A DNA stretch of 64,000 nt from Dipteronia dyeriana (taxonomy: Eukaryota > Streptophyta > Magnoliopsida > Sapindales > Sapindaceae): assembly GCA_032871835.1 (NCBI GenBank), contig CM065301.1, forward strand, positions 77,842,069 to 77,906,068, written 5' to 3'. This document shows positions 11,614-24,015 of the stretch, piece by piece. A program made the translations under genes and the position numbers. The notes below the pieces were generated by a model. That model did no database searches, was not told the origin of the DNA, and was given only the letters and a program-made list of their open reading frames with translations. The first letter of the stretch is position 1. Each line of letters starts with the position of its first letter.

Positions 11614-11823
11614 CTACAACGAATTTTCATCTCTTCCAAACCTCCAAATCCACTTGGCTAATAAGACCTTATTTTTATCCAAACTTCTCCTAATTCCTAA
11701 GCCACCATTACCTTTCCTTTTACAAACATCCACCCATCTGACAACATGAATTTTCTGTTTGACATCATTATCACCCCATAAGAAGCTTGTCTGAATCTTC
11801 TCAATGCGATTAGCCATACTCAC
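11614..11823 (-). pseudogene. LINE zf-RVT region fragment
   Basis: The frame reads FLWGDNDVKQKIHVVRWVDVC and GGLGIRRSLDKNKVLLAKWIWRF, the conserved stretch just after the reverse transcriptase in plant LINE ORF2 proteins. The following zinc-binding residues lie in other frames and are degraded. The flanking sequence 10705-11613 holds the rest of this linker, with frameshifts and stops. Confidence 0.72.
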
Positions 11824-11970
11824 CGGATTCTAAAAACTGATAAAAAATAAGTAGGGATGCTAGAGATTACTGCTTTTATCAACACCAATCTACCACATTT
11901 GGAAAAGAATTTCCTCTTCCAAGGGGCTAAACGATTGTTAATTTTGTCAACCAAAATGTCCCAAAAGGTC

Positions 11971-12838
11971 TTAGCTTACCCAACGGGAAACCAAGAAAAG
12001 GAATAGGCAAGGAAGCTTTCTTGCACTTGAACAAAGAAGCCTAATCAGTTTGGTCGTTGAAGATTGGGCCCTACCAACTCTCTCCACACAAGACTTATGG
12101 AAATTAACTTTAAGACCCGAAGCCAGCTCAAAACACCGGAGAATTCTCTTAGCATTCAGAAGGTACTCAACCTTTGGTTTCAAGAATAAAATAGTGTACT
12201 CTGGAAATTGAAGGTGAGTAATGTTAATCGAATTGTCACTGAAGTTTTCCCCTGAAATTAAATCTAAACTGGTAGCTTGAAGCAAAAGGCAATTTAATCC
12301 TTCCACTGCAATGTTGAAAAGGAAAGGGGATAACAGATCACCTTGCCTTAAGCCTCTCTGAACACCAAATTGGGGAGTCGGGATACCATTAACAAAAACT
12401 GACATCAGAGGAGAAGAGATGCATTCTCTAATCCATATTCTACACTTTCTACCAAACCCCCATACCTTCCAACATCGAGTCCAGAAAATCATGAACCACA
12501 CAATCATAATCCTTCTCAAAGTCTAACTTCACAAGCAAGCCACCATCCTTATTTGTCCTCCATTTATAGATGATCTCTTCAGCAATAACCAAACTATCAT
12601 AGCTTTGACGATTTTCAACAAAGGCCATCTGAGTCTCATAAATGATCGAATTCATCACCTTCCTCAGCATATTAGCCAACACCTTAGCCATCACCTTATA
12701 CATCAATCTCACTAAACTAATGGGTCTAAAATCCTTCATAGATAACGAATTACCAACTTTAGGGATGATAGCAATGAAAGCTCTATTCAAATCAAAGACA
12801 ATCGAACCGTCCATATGGAATTCATTGATGAAATTCAT
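11971..12838 (-). pseudogene. LINE reverse transcriptase fragment, catalytic motif lost
   Basis: Two overlapping frames (12838-12449 and 12519-11971) carry RT blocks: IAIIPKVGNSLSMKDFRPIS, ETQMAFVENRQ, KLDFEKDYDCV, and GVQRGLRQGDLLSPFLFNI. A frameshift lies in the overlap near 12450-12520. The expected F-A-D-D catalytic block reads FPEYTILF near 12200, so both catalytic aspartates are gone. The enzyme made LINE cDNA at the nick; this copy cannot. Confidence 0.85.
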
Positions 12839-12916
12839 GAAGTCCCCTTGAATTGCTCCCCAATGGGCTTTGAAGAAATCAGATTAAGCCAGTCCGGTCC
12901 TGGGGCCTAATTGCCA

Positions 12917-13438
12917 TCACAACCCGAAATCGCCATCCAAACTTCCTCCATAGAAAAAAACATCCTCAAAGCTATGACTTTCACTCTCAGAGAGCTTTCT
13001 AAGATTAGAGATAGACATTCTAGGCCTCTGCCAATTCTCTTTTTGAAAGTGATATTCAAAGAAACTAAAAATGCACCTTCTGAGGGTAATCGGATCTAAA
13101 ATAATACCATGGAAAGAAACATCACTAATACAATTACGTCTCCTCCTTCCATTAGCCATACTATGAAAAAATTTTGTATTCTTGTCACCCTTCACCAACC
13201 ATTTAATTCTAGACTTTTGTCTCCAAGATTGTTCCTCTATACGGTAGCTCTTCCATAACTCCTCAAGAAGCTGAAACCGATCACCTTTAAGGGAACCTGA
13301 CCACCCTTCAGTAGCTGCCCTTCTGTCAATCAACTCCAAACTCTTTTCAATCTCAGAGGGCTGGATCGAAACAACTTTGTTGTTGACAATCCAATTCTTC
13401 AACCTCTTTTTCACTTCCTTAATCTTGGAAAATAACAC
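12917..13438 (-). pseudogene. LINE ORF2 linker between endonuclease and RT
   Basis: The 173-codon frame contains EEQSWRQKSRIKWLVKGDKN and TKFFHSMANGRRRRNCI, the well-known segment just upstream of the RT domain in plant LINEs. Coding similarity can be followed upstream to about 13500 and then stops, marking the 5' truncation. The endonuclease is absent. Confidence 0.78.
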
Positions 13439-13660
13439 AAAACCTTTAGTGCCTGAAACAACAAAATTAGACCATCCTTTTATTGCATCTTGAAAATTCC
13501 CTTAAAAGTGTGTATGTCTATACCTAGAGGAGGTAAATAGATTGTAATCGAATCAATTACCAACATTTCGACTAATCAATATTCCAAATATTAACCCAAA
13601 TTATAAAAAAATTCAATAAAACTAATTATACATAAAACAATAAAAGACACACGATATATA

Positions 13661-13692
13661 CGTGGAAACCCTTCGACAGAGGAAAAACCACG
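13661..13692 (+). repeat. conserved 32-nt stem-loop, copy 1
   Basis: Starts CGTGG and ends CCACG, 32 nt in all, like the copies at 15970 and 61468. The inner stem is weakened here (CCCTTCG...AGAGG). Confidence 0.55.
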
Positions 13693-14394
13693 GACTATCC
13701 TTCTAGCCACATCCGATCCTCAAATCAATTATTGTAATGATGTTTACAACATGAGTTGACCACTTAGTCACACTTCAAGGTTACTAACCCACAACTATTA
13801 CCCAAAAGGCATTAATAGTGATTCTTGATCAACTTGCTTGTGCACTAACCAATTAGTCACAAGACTTAATCTTAAAGAAGAGTCAAAACAACCTAAGTGA
13901 ATATATGAAAATATTCTAGATGCACAAATGTTAGGTTAAGACATTTAATGCTTATCTAGAATTTAAAGATGGTAATATGTGCAAATCCTAGATATCAATT
14001 ATCTAAATGCAAGTGCAAGAAGATTTAACTAAAAGGGTAAAATAGTCCTAAATGCTAGCTATCATGAAAACAAACATCTCAACCAATAAAAAATAACCCA
14101 AGCATGTTATAAATGCAATATAACATAAAAGCATACATTCAAAGAGTAATTAATGCTTTTTCTAGGTAATCATAGCCTAGTTAAGAAATAATAAATTCTA
14201 GGTCATGTAGAGATTACCTAGTCAATGAAAACAAGAGAAATCCATGCTTGGAAGACGCAAAAAGATGCTAGATGCTCATAGATTGATGGTTGGTTGAGTT
14301 GAGATGAGTTCTTGAAGATTCTCTCTCAAAGGAAATCCTTTCTCTCACTTAAAATAGATTTTGAAGCTCTTAAAAAATGAGTTGAGAGAAGATG

Positions 14395-14594
14395 ATATAT
14401 TTATATAAGCCCCAAGATGAAACTACGTCGTTTTGAAAAAACAGACCAGACAAGGCATAGTGCGTGGGTCCTTACCAGCGTAGTGACCCGCGTATACTCG
14501 TGCTAAGGCGTGCATGTGTCAACGCAATGGACCACAGTCGATGAATGGAAAAATCCACCCAATAAAATGCGCAGGTACATCGTGGGTCATGACC
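14395..14594 (+). promoter_or_regulatory. TATA-like box with downstream GC-rich hairpins
   Basis: TATATTTATATAAG at 14395-14408 precedes a stem-loop with arms 14463-14470 (CGTGGGTC) and 14485-14492 (GACCCGCG), 8 bp with one G.T pair and a 14-nt loop. A perfect 10-bp palindrome GGTCATGACC lies at 14585-14594. The order matches 7590-7795 and 62837-62968. Confidence 0.45.
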
Positions 14595-14649
14595 AGCGCA
14601 AGTGTCCGCACAATGACTTGACACCGAGGAACAAAACATATGAAACTCA

Positions 14650-15728
14650 TGTTGGGGTTTATGCCCTAAGCATGTAAATAGTAAATGGATTTATGAAGTA
14701 AATAAAAAGAAAGGTTCAATTCATTCTTGTTATGTTATTTATTTTATAAACTTGTGTACATATTAACATCCTGGATTGCCGGATGTAATCTCGAACTATG
14801 TATATGAGTGTCATATACGGATGGATACAGTAAGAGACGTGTAATCTAAAGAGTCCATAGATAGTAAATAAAGCTGGGTACTTTATTTGTGGTTAAAGAG
14901 TCCATAGATAGTAAATAAAGAGGGTGTATGTTGATATTTATTTTTGAATAAAATAAGATAATGTGATTATTTTATTTTATTAAATTAAGTATTTTATTTT
15001 TTAATTTAAATAGTTTGAATTCAAAAATTAAAATCAAATAAAAGATATGAGATATTTTTATTTGAAAGTTTTTTTTTTTAAATCAAATCAGATTTGATTT
15101 GATTTTTTTTTTTAAAAGAAAGGTTCGTGAGTTCACGCACAACACTTATATATATATAAGGTACAATGCAAGTGCTGGGTGTTTTTGGTGATTATTAAAA
15201 AAAAATAAAAGTATTGCTTGACTTTTGTTTTTTTTAGAAAAAGGGTGCGTGAACTCTCAGTTTTTTTTTAACAATTGGTCTCTTGTCTTTGAACGTGCTT
15301 GTGTGCATGAAATCAAAGTGAGAAAAGTTTTAAGTGCATGAGATGCAAACAGTGCAAGTGTTGCATAGTAAAAATTTAGAAAGAGTTTCTTAGTTTTCCT
15401 ACATCCTCCATTCTAAGTTCCTGAGACCGTGACGCGTCCACACGTAGTTACTAGTCCCGGGACATAGTAAGGGAGGTCAGTGGTACAGACCAGGAGCAAA
15501 TCGAAAAGTGAAGGAGCCTCCAAACGTTGGTATGGTTCTATTTTTTTTATTATTGATTACAATTTCCTGTATTTACTTATATATTTCATTAGTGTAATAA
15601 TTTTTATATGTATTTGTTCCGAAAATAATTACGATCAAAAGTTCACTGGTCCCAGATACAGATTACGATATGTATAAAAAAATTTAAAACCCATTTCCGC
15701 TGCGTGATCGGTAAACTGGGTTCCAACA
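14650..15728 (+). mobile_element. solo LTR with perfect ACTCA target duplication
   Basis: The 1079-bp unit starts TGTTGGGGTTTATGCC and ends GGGTTCCAACA, giving TG...CA ends within a short inverted repeat (TGTTGG/CCAACA). Both flanks are ACTCA (14645-14649 and 15729-15733), a 5-bp duplication. There is no internal domain, primer site or second LTR, so the element recombined to a solo LTR. The start and the TATATATATAAGG box near 15145 suggest a Copia-type LTR in plus orientation. A 65-codon frame at 15480 is LTR sequence with no recognisable protein. Confidence 0.88.
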
Positions 15729-15832
15729 ACTCAGGCATTGCACGAGTACTGCACGGGTAGCTACCAGCTCATGACCCGTGCACTCCCTGTTACAAAGGGT
15801 CAAGGGGACAAAAGCAAGACCAAACAACATGC
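15729..15832 (+). mobile_element. LTR-like repeat member 1 (right part) with hairpin
   Basis: Continues the interrupted repeat. A hairpin has arms 15750-15758 and 15774-15782, centred on GCACGGGT/ACCCGTGC: 9 bp perfect with a 15-nt loop that contains AGCTACCAGCT. Confidence 0.5.
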
Positions 15833-15969
15833 TGAAATTTCCCTTTATCTTTATAGTGTGAATATACCTAGGGGGTGAATAGGTATATTCTCCAATTTTG
15901 TCTTCTTTTAAAACAATGCAATTTTAATAATGCTTAATGAAAATTGCAAACAATGACACACAATATTTA

Positions 15970-16001
15970 CGTGGTAAACCTCCGAGGAGGAAACATCCAC
16001 G
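15970..16001 (+). repeat. conserved 32-nt stem-loop, copy 2 (best formed)
   Basis: CGTGG, TAAA, CCTCC, GA, GGAGG, AAACAT, CCACG: two perfect 5-bp stems separated by an internal loop. Confidence 0.7.
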
Positions 16002-16129
16002 GGTTGATACCACAACCACCGGTGAAAGCAAATCCACTATTTAAAATAAGAGCTACACACTCAAGCAATCAACACATGCTCTCCAAGCTATCACTCTCAC
16101 TCTACCCTTGAACCTAGTGAACTACTAAG

Positions 16130-16410
16130 CCGACTTCCTATACAAGACCTCCTGTCTCTAGGAAGATTCCTTGCTCACCTATCCGGATCCTCCCGACCCT
16201 AGGCAAGACTTCTAGCTCAACTATTCAAGTCCTCCCGACTCTAATTGAGACTTCCTTGCTCAACAGTCCGAGGTCTCACACCTCTTGTTGAGACTTCCAC
16301 TTGCTTAGCTATCCAAGTCCTCCCGACTCTAGCTAAGACTTCCAATTGCTCAAATCAAAGAATCACTCTAAGATATGAGACTTCCTACCTCTTCACAAGG
16401 CAACTAAGTG
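16130..16410 (+). repeat. 41-47 bp degenerate tandem array (GACTTCCTTGCTCA type)
   Basis: About six units each contain GACTTC, GCTCA, TATCC, CTCCCGACTCTA-like words. The same array is found at 61620-61930. It creates apparent short open frames that are not genes. Confidence 0.75.
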
Positions 16411-16504
16411 ATCATGAATGTAAAACGTAAACAAGCCCGAAATATCCTTCTTGACCTTCCTATATCCTTCTTGACCTTATTCAACCTTCCCCCTAAAATC
16501 AAGC

Positions 16505-16610
16505 ATATATATATCCCACATTCAATGGTGACAATTCGAACCAGAAATATTCCTAAACTAAATGAGTGTTATCATCATTGAACCACACATTAGACGGTGG
16601 TAGTTAGGTG
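16505..16610 (-). mobile_element. tRNA-derived SINE head
   Basis: On the minus strand GTGGTTCAATGATGATAAC (box A like) is followed by TCTGGTTCGAATTGTCACC (box B like) with tRNA-like spacing. Its ends were not resolved. Confidence 0.42.
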
Positions 16611-16734
16611 CATCTATTATAAAGAGAAAAACTTCAGTACACTTGATGCACACCAGGCCGGCCATTGGTGGCAATTTTTTTTTAAAAAAAAATCTACAAA
16701 ATGGTGAAGGAAGAGAGAGAGAAACTTTATATAT

Positions 16735-17008
16735 AAATACATATATTACATAATAATATATATAATATAAATATTATATATATATAATAGTAAATATAAT
16801 ATATATTTTGGCTAATAATAATGAAATATAAAAGTATAAATTATATAATATAATCATATATATATAATACATATATATATATATTATGATCATATATATA
16901 TATATATATATATTCATATATTATATTATACATTTGATTTATATGATAATAATAATATATATTATTAACATAATATAATATATATATATTGTATAATATG
17001 TAATCCTT
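16735..17008. repeat. TA-rich microsatellite, left flank of the pararetrovirus cluster
   Basis: Interrupted runs of TA, TAATA and ATTATA. Viral homology starts at about 17009. The right end of the cluster (47744) also lies directly against TA repeat. Confidence 0.85.
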
Positions 17009-20000
17009 AAATGTGAAATTTCAAAATAATACTTTTTCGATAAATCTTTTGAATAAAAACAGTTTAACTCAATACAATAAAATAGGTTTTAATGACCTAC
17101 ATATTGGAAGTGTCCAAGTAGGAATTAAACCTCTTTCAAAAATTGGACTAAATAATTCTTTACTAATTGTTTTGAGAGACAAAAGAATCACAAGTTATAA
17201 AGAATCAATTTTGGGAATGGCAGAAACCTCTTTAACTTATGGACCCATATATTTTCAATGTTATCCAAATTTTACAATAGCATTAAATACAGACGAACAC
17301 AAGGAAAAATGCTTGGTTATTGACATTCAAACTCATAATTACCTATTCCTGGAAAAATCTAGCCCCTATAAGCTTGTTTACCGAGTTCACTATAGAATCT
17401 TGACTTCTGGACTAATCCCCAGCTACATACCTTCTTCTGTACCAGCTGGCCAGACCATATGCTTTAATGCATCCCTCTCAGTTAATGTTTCAGTACCTGT
17501 TCCAGTCAAATGGGAAAACATTAAATTTCCAGATAATTGGGTCAAAGAACAAGTTGACCAACCCATATACAGGCCACCCATGAGAAACCTTAATGATTGT
17601 GTTACTGAGGAAGACGGAACCCTTAGAATATCTTTCAGAAGAGGCCTATCCATTAAAGACAATAACAATGAACATTACAGATCACTAGGTGACTTCCAGT
17701 CTGCTAGAAACTCACTTTCAAGCCTTTCCAGACAAAATATAGCCAGAAAAATACCCAGTTTGAACCCCAGACAAGCCCCACAAATAACCAATCTCAAGCC
17801 CAGTACAACAACTCCTTGCCCAGCTGCCAATTACGATGCTGAAGGAGAAACTAGTGAATCTATTATAAATTTGGTCCCTAGAAGGAGAAGGCCCAGGCCC
17901 AAATCTGAAATACCCACACATGTTGACCATGTTCAAAAAACTCCAGAACAAGTAGCCCAATCTATACACACATATGACCAAGGCCAAACTTCACCAACCC
18001 CTTCACAAGTCTTGATAGAAATTGCTGACCTTGAACCACCTGTCCGTTTCATTAGTGTGATTGACAAAGAATCTAGTGTTAGCCTTAACCTCCTAATTGT
18101 TGATTAATATTCTCCCCAGAATCAGCTTTTAAGAAACAAATATGAGAAAAACTATTCTGAAAACAAAAGAAACCAATTTCGTAATAGGTGGATAGAAAAT
18201 ATTAACAATTTAAACCAAAACATCCCCTTCTTTGAATGGTACACAAGCAGAAAAAACTTTGAACAAAACTGTTCTGTTATTAATAGACAAAACTACAAGA
18301 CTTATAAAACTAAAAAAGGAGAAGAGAAAAAATTACATCCTCCTCCAAGAGAATTTGAAATCAATATGCCCAATGACGATGACCCTACTAGGTCTAATAC
18401 AATCAAATGCACACCTTTTATTCTTTTTGACGAACTTATGTCACAAAATATACCTGCCTTTTCATATGAAATCGGTATAGTTATGAGACAAGAAAACTAT
18501 ACAAATTTCTTCCTTAACTCCATTGGAGAACAATTAGAAAAAATAGACTTAAATCTGGCCCAGCCAAGTGAATCACCCACAAAGGAAATCACACCTCCAT
18601 AAGTTTTTGTCCCATATGAGACTTCAACCACCTCCTCTAAAGGGAAAGAAAAAATTAAATCCGAACCTATGATGTTTCCTGACGATACAGGAATTGAAAA
18701 ATGTTTTGATAACTTAGTAGATGAAAATGAACTCCTTAAAGCCCTAGAAGAAAGACTAGGAAGGCTACCAGGTGTTCACATACCAAACATTCAAACCATT
18801 GACAGAACTATCCAAAGCTCTTCCAGTGAAGATGAAATCCCCGATTTCCAAGACCTTGTCCAAAGAATTACAACAAATGATAAAACAAACAGTAATAATA
18901 AAACCAGATATTATCATCACACTAAGCCTTATTACCCAAACCCTACTCCACCTGACTTACAATATGAAGAAACTGTTCTTTATCGAGCTTACACTGGTAA
19001 TGCTTGTTATCAATTTAATATTGATGGTTTATCTGAATATCAAATCATTACAGTTTTAAGACAAATGCATACAATAGGGCATATCTACATTAAAAAACAA
19101 AATATGGCCCATTCTGACGCTATCGCTTCTTTAACAACTGGCTTTGCAGGCCAACTATTTGGGTGGTGGACTCACACACTTAGTGCACTTGCTAAGAGAT
19201 CTATAATAGGACACACAAAGACTATAACCACAATCACACATGCCCAGACCTCTCCTACACTTGAATCAACCCAAACGACCATTACTACCTCTGAACCTGA
19301 TGGTATAGACGTATTATGTTATACTATACTAATGCATTTTGTAGGAAACCCTAATATCAACCAAGGAAAAGAGTTTTCAAAAATTCAAAATCTTAAATGC
19401 AAAAAACTCAGTGACTTTAAATGGTACAAAGACATTTTCTTAACCAGGGTTTTCCAAAGACCCGATAATGCAAATTCTTATTGGAAAGAGAAATTTATTT
19501 CTCGACATCCAAAATTATTTTCCAATAAAGTTAGGGATGAGATGGTTAGACAAATGAGATGGTCTGACTGGTCTCAAATTGATTTAAATACATGGACTTA
19601 TGGTGAAATTATTGCGGCTATAAATACTGTTGCTTTACAACTTTGTAATGACCTTAGATTAAAAAACCAACTTAAATAACAGAAACTAACAACCAGGAAA
19701 GAATTAGGATCTTGATGTGAACAATTTGGTTTTGATAAACTATCCTCCCCTAAAAGAAAACATAAAAGGACTTATCCCAAATTCACAAACGATTACCCTT
19801 ACAGAGTTAACAAAAGCTATAAAGCCAATAAAAAATGAGAAACAATCTGGTCTCCTAAAAAACCCTCATTTCACAAAAAGAAGAACTATGACAAAAACCA
19901 GAAATCCTATAATAAGAAATCATATAAAAAATTAAACAAATGTTTTAAATGTGGCAAAGAAAGTCACTATGCTAACAAATGTCCAGACCAAAGACAAAAA

Positions 20001-22598
20001 ATTAACAGTCTAGAACTTGATGACCAAATCAAAGAAAAAATATTACAAGTTTTATACACAGATGCTGACACTACTTCATCCTCAACAAACTCTGACAATG
20101 AAATCCATGTTATTAACGAATCATCATTCTCTGACACTAACACTTCCTCTGACTCTTCTGAGCCAGAAACCCTCTGATTTTGTAAACAAATTAATGTCCT
20201 TGACAAACAAGATTATTCCTTAATGATTAGCATGATTGATAGCATTGAAGATCCTCTCCAAAAAGCCTAATATATCAGACAACTACAACAAAAAATTACC
20301 AGCGAACCAACTTCTAGCAACAATAACCTCAACAATAACAACAATAACAACAATTTAACAAAACCTTTTAAGAATGCCCCTTTTGAAACCCCTGACTTTG
20401 AACAAAATGTTTTAGGAAAATTTCAAGCAAAGTCCTGGAAAGTAACAATTTCTGACTTACAAAAAGAAATCAATGATATCAAAGGAGAAATAAAAACTCT
20501 CAAAACACAAATTTAAGATTTGCGTATTAAGAAAAGCTTACAACCAAGTTTTAATAGTTCTGATGAATCGGATAAGGAGCCAGAACATGATAACTTAGAC
20601 AATCAACATGCTAATGACCAACAGATAAATATTAATGACCAACAAATTAATACTATCTATGAAGTCAGAATCCAAAAATGGTTTATTGAAATAGATGTTA
20701 GGATTGCTTCTAGCTATAACATTAGGGCTATTGCCCTTGTTGACACAGGAGCAGATCTAAACTGCTTTATAGAATCCTTAGTTCCTACCAAATACCTTGA
20801 TGCCACTACTGAAACCCTACATGGAGCTAACAAAATAAAATTAGACATCAATTACCAACTCACCAACACCAAAGTTTGCAATAATGGAGTTTGTTATAAC
20901 AACGAATTTATTGTAGTAAACACTCTTTCTCAAAATATAATACTAGGGCTACCTTTTCTGTATCTTATATCACCCTTCAAAGTTGATTCTGAAGGGATTG
21001 TTACTGAATACTTAGGAAAAAAAATATTGTTCCCTTTCATTTTCCCAGTACTTGTTAGAGACCTAAATGTTTTAAAAAATAATAACATTACCAGAGACAA
21101 TGCAGCACCTGAAGACAATTATATTGCTACACTTACCAGAAAATAAAATCAACTAAATTTCCTAAAAGATGACATAACCTTCCAAAGATAAGAAAACAGT
21201 TTACAAGGACCCTTTTTCCAAAAGAAAATACAAAATTTTAAAGAAAAATTAGAAAAGGAAGGTTGTTCTAATATTCCTAATGCCTTTTGGGATAGGAAAA
21301 AACACATTGTTACCCTTCCCTATACGAACGATTTTAATGAAAAAGGCATTCCTACCAAAGCCAGACCCATTCAAATGACTGTCAGCCTAGTAGAATATTG
21401 TAAAAAAGAAATCCAAGACTTACTTAACAAAAGACTCATTAGACCTTCCAAATCTCCATGGAGCTGCCCTGCTTTCTATGTCCAGAAAAATGCTGAGATA
21501 GAAAGATGTGTACCTAGACTCATTATTAATTATAAATCCCTAAATGAAGCTTTACAATGGATTAGGTACCCTTTACCTAACAAATCTGACTTATTAAAAA
21601 GACTTTTTGATTCAGTTATATTCTCAAAATTCGACATGAAATCGAGTTTTTGGCAAATTCAAATTGCAGAGCAAGATCGCTATAAAACTGCCTTTTGTCT
21701 TAAAAATGCTCCCAGCAAATTCCAGTGTATTATGAATAATATTTTTAACAGCTTTACTGAATTCTCTATTGTCTACATTGATGATGTCCTGATATTTTCT
21801 AAAAATATTGACCTTCACTGGAAGCATCTCGAAACGTTTTTTAAAACTATTAAACATCATGGTTTAGTCGTTTCGGCTCCAAAAATCACCAATTTCCAAT
21901 CAAGTATCAAATTCTTAGGCCATAATATAAAGAGAGGAACAATTGTCCCTATACAAAGGAGCCTAGATTTTGCTGATAAATTCCAAGACGAAATAAAAGA
22001 TAAAAAATAATCACAGAGGTTTTTAGGATGCTTAAATTACATTTCAAATTTCTGTAAAGAACTCAGCATCGTATGCAAACCCCTTTTTCAAAGACTTAGA
22101 ACTAACCCTCTTCCATGGACTCATGAACATACTAAAGCTGTTCAGCATGTAAAAAAATATGTTAAAAAGCTTCCTTGCATGACCATTTGTCATCTCACAG
22201 CTCCAAAAACTGTAGAAACTGATGCTACTGACAAATGATTTGGTGGATTATTAAAACAAAATATTAATCAAAAAGATTTTTTGGTCAGGTATGTTTCAGT
22301 TTCCTGGAACGATACCCAATTAAAATATTCAACAGTCAAAAAGGAAATTTTAGCTATTGTTTTGACCATTCAAAAACTTCAAGATGATTTGATCAATCAA
22401 AAATTTGTTTTAAGAGTAGAATTCCAATCAGCAAAATATATTTTGAAAAAAGATGTTAAAAACTTTGCCTTTAAACAAATTTTTGCTAGATGGCAATCAC
22501 TTTTACCTGCTTTCGATTTTGATATTGAATATATAAAAGGATAAGAAAATAGTCTCCCCGATTTTCTAACTAGAGAATTTCTTCAGGGAGAAAAATGA
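17009..22598 (+). pseudogene. copy A ORF1: MP-coat-protease-RT-RNase H polyprotein, broken
   Basis: The first about 65 codons are missing at the junction with TA repeat. Movement protein (30K type; HIGSVQVGIKPL, YGPIYFQCYPN) runs to a TAA at 18105. Coat region 18669-19679 is followed by a zinc knuckle (CFKCGKESHYANKC) near 19940-19985. Protease active site VDTGADLN is near 20740. RT with YIDDVLIF near 21775 has lost a 48-bp in-frame piece at about 21696, between the AF and LKNAPS blocks. RNase H (ETDATDK) starts near 22215. At least ten stops interrupt it, including 19677-19679, 20269, 20514, 21145, 22008 and 22236. Viral MP opens plasmodesmata, coat packs DNA and RT copies pregenomic RNA; this copy cannot do so as a unit. 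Its TGA end overlaps ORF2 by ATGA. Confidence 0.88.
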
Positions 22599-24015
22599 CC
22601 AGTATGAACAGAGGTCATGGTGGTCGAAGCCCTGGTGGCAGAGGCTCTATAAGACCAGACTTATCATCAGACAAGAATTCAGACTTATCATCGACATATC
22701 ATTCTTTCCCTCGGGGAAGTCATAAGGACAAGTATGCTATTTCCCTTGTCTCTCAGCCCAAATTACCACAAACACTACCCATAAAGTTTCCACAATTACC
22801 CCTGCTGGGCCTTCTTCAAGCAGAAGCCCAAGTCAGAGTCCAGTCCATACGACAAACACTTTTTCACCCTTATCAATTGACAGCAGCCCATTTAAGATAA
22901 TAGTCTCATCAAAAATTAGCCCACACTCAATCAAACAAGACAAAATGCTTGCCCATGCCTCATCTTCGGCCTTCCTAAAAGTCAACCAACCCACTTATTC
23001 ATACATAAACAAGCCTTTCTTTGATAGGTTCTTTGCATTAGAAGAACATTTCATGCATGACCAATATTTAAGGGAACCCAAAAAGCTGACTGATGACCTT
23101 ATCAATCCGCTATTTGGAAAAGTTCCTGAAGACTTATCAAAGAGACACATATTTTATGAATTTATTTTGGTTGACACAGACTCAATTTTTATATCCGATG
23201 TGTTTGACAAAATTGACAGGGAGAAACTCATTTTTAGAAAAATAAAAATTTGCAAAATCATTTCTCTTGAACAATGGGGGGGCGATCCTTACGCCACAAA
23301 AAATTTTAGCAGGATCTTTCATATCTCAGACTTTTCCTATTGGGATTACATTGATGCTTGGACCAAATTCCTTTATGGCCAAAACCCAGGAAATTCCCCC
23401 TCCTGGTTTATCTACTTTGATAAAAATTTCAAAAGCAACCTTCCAATCTGGTTCCTTGAATGGTGGGATAAATTCGGTCCTATCATTGACTTTCTTCCAA
23501 CCCCTGTTAAGGAAGGTTACTCATTCTGGGTTTCCAACCTTTATAAACCCGATGACTGGGACATTTGTCCAGATTTATTTATTTTCTTTGTAAATTTTAA
23601 CCTAACCTGGATCCTTATGCTTGAGTATGCGATCCAAGACAAAGTTATTGGCAACATTAAAGTACCTTATTTCGGAAGACAGATTAAAATCAAATGGTGG
23701 AGTGGTATGAACCTTACCAATCTTGGTAAACAAAGAATTTCAAAATGGTTCGATGACAATCCATCACTCTGCAACAAGGTTACTGACCAATCAGAATTTC
23801 TTATGGCAAAATCACAAAATCAGGCCAGAATTGCTGCTGCCTCCACACCAGAAGAATTAATAAAAATTGCTGAAGAAATGAAAATTTCTATGGCCAGTTT
23901 GTCTTAAGCCGGTTCAGACAAAAGTGAAAAAGACAAGGATGGTGACTCGGATAATTATGCATTCGATAGTGAGGACCCACTCTACTTCTTCGGCCATGAT
24001 CCACGAATCATCTGA
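22595..24015 (+). pseudogene. copy A ORF2, unknown function, frameshifted
   Basis: Starts inside the ORF1 stop (ATGA at 22595-22598). The N-terminal part is basic and Gly/Ser-rich (MNRGHGGRSPGGRGS) and runs to a one-base loss near 22803. The second frame is open 22945-23907 and then stops at a TAA where other copies keep a Gln codon; homology continues to 24015. The conserved core is rich in aromatic residues (WFLEWWDKFGPIIDFLP, IKIKWWSGMNLTNLGKQ), and the C-terminus is charged. I recognise no enzymatic domain. It matches the position of the second ORF of florendoviruses. Confidence 0.8.

Larger units (their letters stand above)
9942..13505 (-). mobile_element. 5'-truncated L1-type LINE
   Basis: Read on the minus strand the order is pre-RT linker (13438-12917), reverse transcriptase (12838-11971), zinc-binding zf-RVT region (about 11823-11614), RNase H (10704-10120), then a non-coding tail ending at the TA microsatellite. 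This is the order of plant L1-type ORF2. ORF1 and the endonuclease domain are absent, as expected for incomplete target-primed reverse transcription. Frames change several times, so the copy is dead. The 5' boundary, near 13490-13505, meets the start of an LTR-like repeat. No target duplication was found. Confidence 0.85.
13488..14649 (+). mobile_element. LTR-like repeat, family member 1 (left part)
   Basis: The left end (TTGAAAATTCCC, then TATACCTAGAGGAGGTAAATAG) matches in order the start of the repeat at about 15833 (CTGAAATTTCCC, then TATACCTAGGGGGTGAATAG). It holds the 32-nt stem-loop at 13661, a TATA-like box at 14395-14408 and GC-rich hairpins downstream. It is interrupted at 14649 by a solo LTR and resumes at 15729. 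No protein is encoded. Likely an LTR or a large non-coding LTR derivative; the class was not proven. Confidence 0.5.
15833..16500 (+). mobile_element. LTR-like repeat, family member 2
   Basis: Contains CCTAGGGGGTGAATAGG near 15870, the 32-nt stem-loop at 15970, AAATCCACTA shortly after it, the GACTTC tandem array and a closing GATCATGAATGTAAAACGTAAA. All of these recur in the same order in the member at 61077. No coding capacity. Truncated on the right. Confidence 0.6.

Noticed and set aside
15480..15677. 65-codon frame starting MVQTRSKSKSEG
   Set aside because: It lies wholly inside the solo LTR and has no recognisable protein features.
16130..16430. Gene-like frames in the GACTTC array (also 61739-61948)
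   Set aside because: Tandem repeats keep frames open by chance; the translation is repetitive and unlike any protein.
18772..19059. 95-codon frame within the viral coat region, also in C, D and E
   Set aside because: It is the +1 shadow of the coat frame; its conservation follows from the coat protein.
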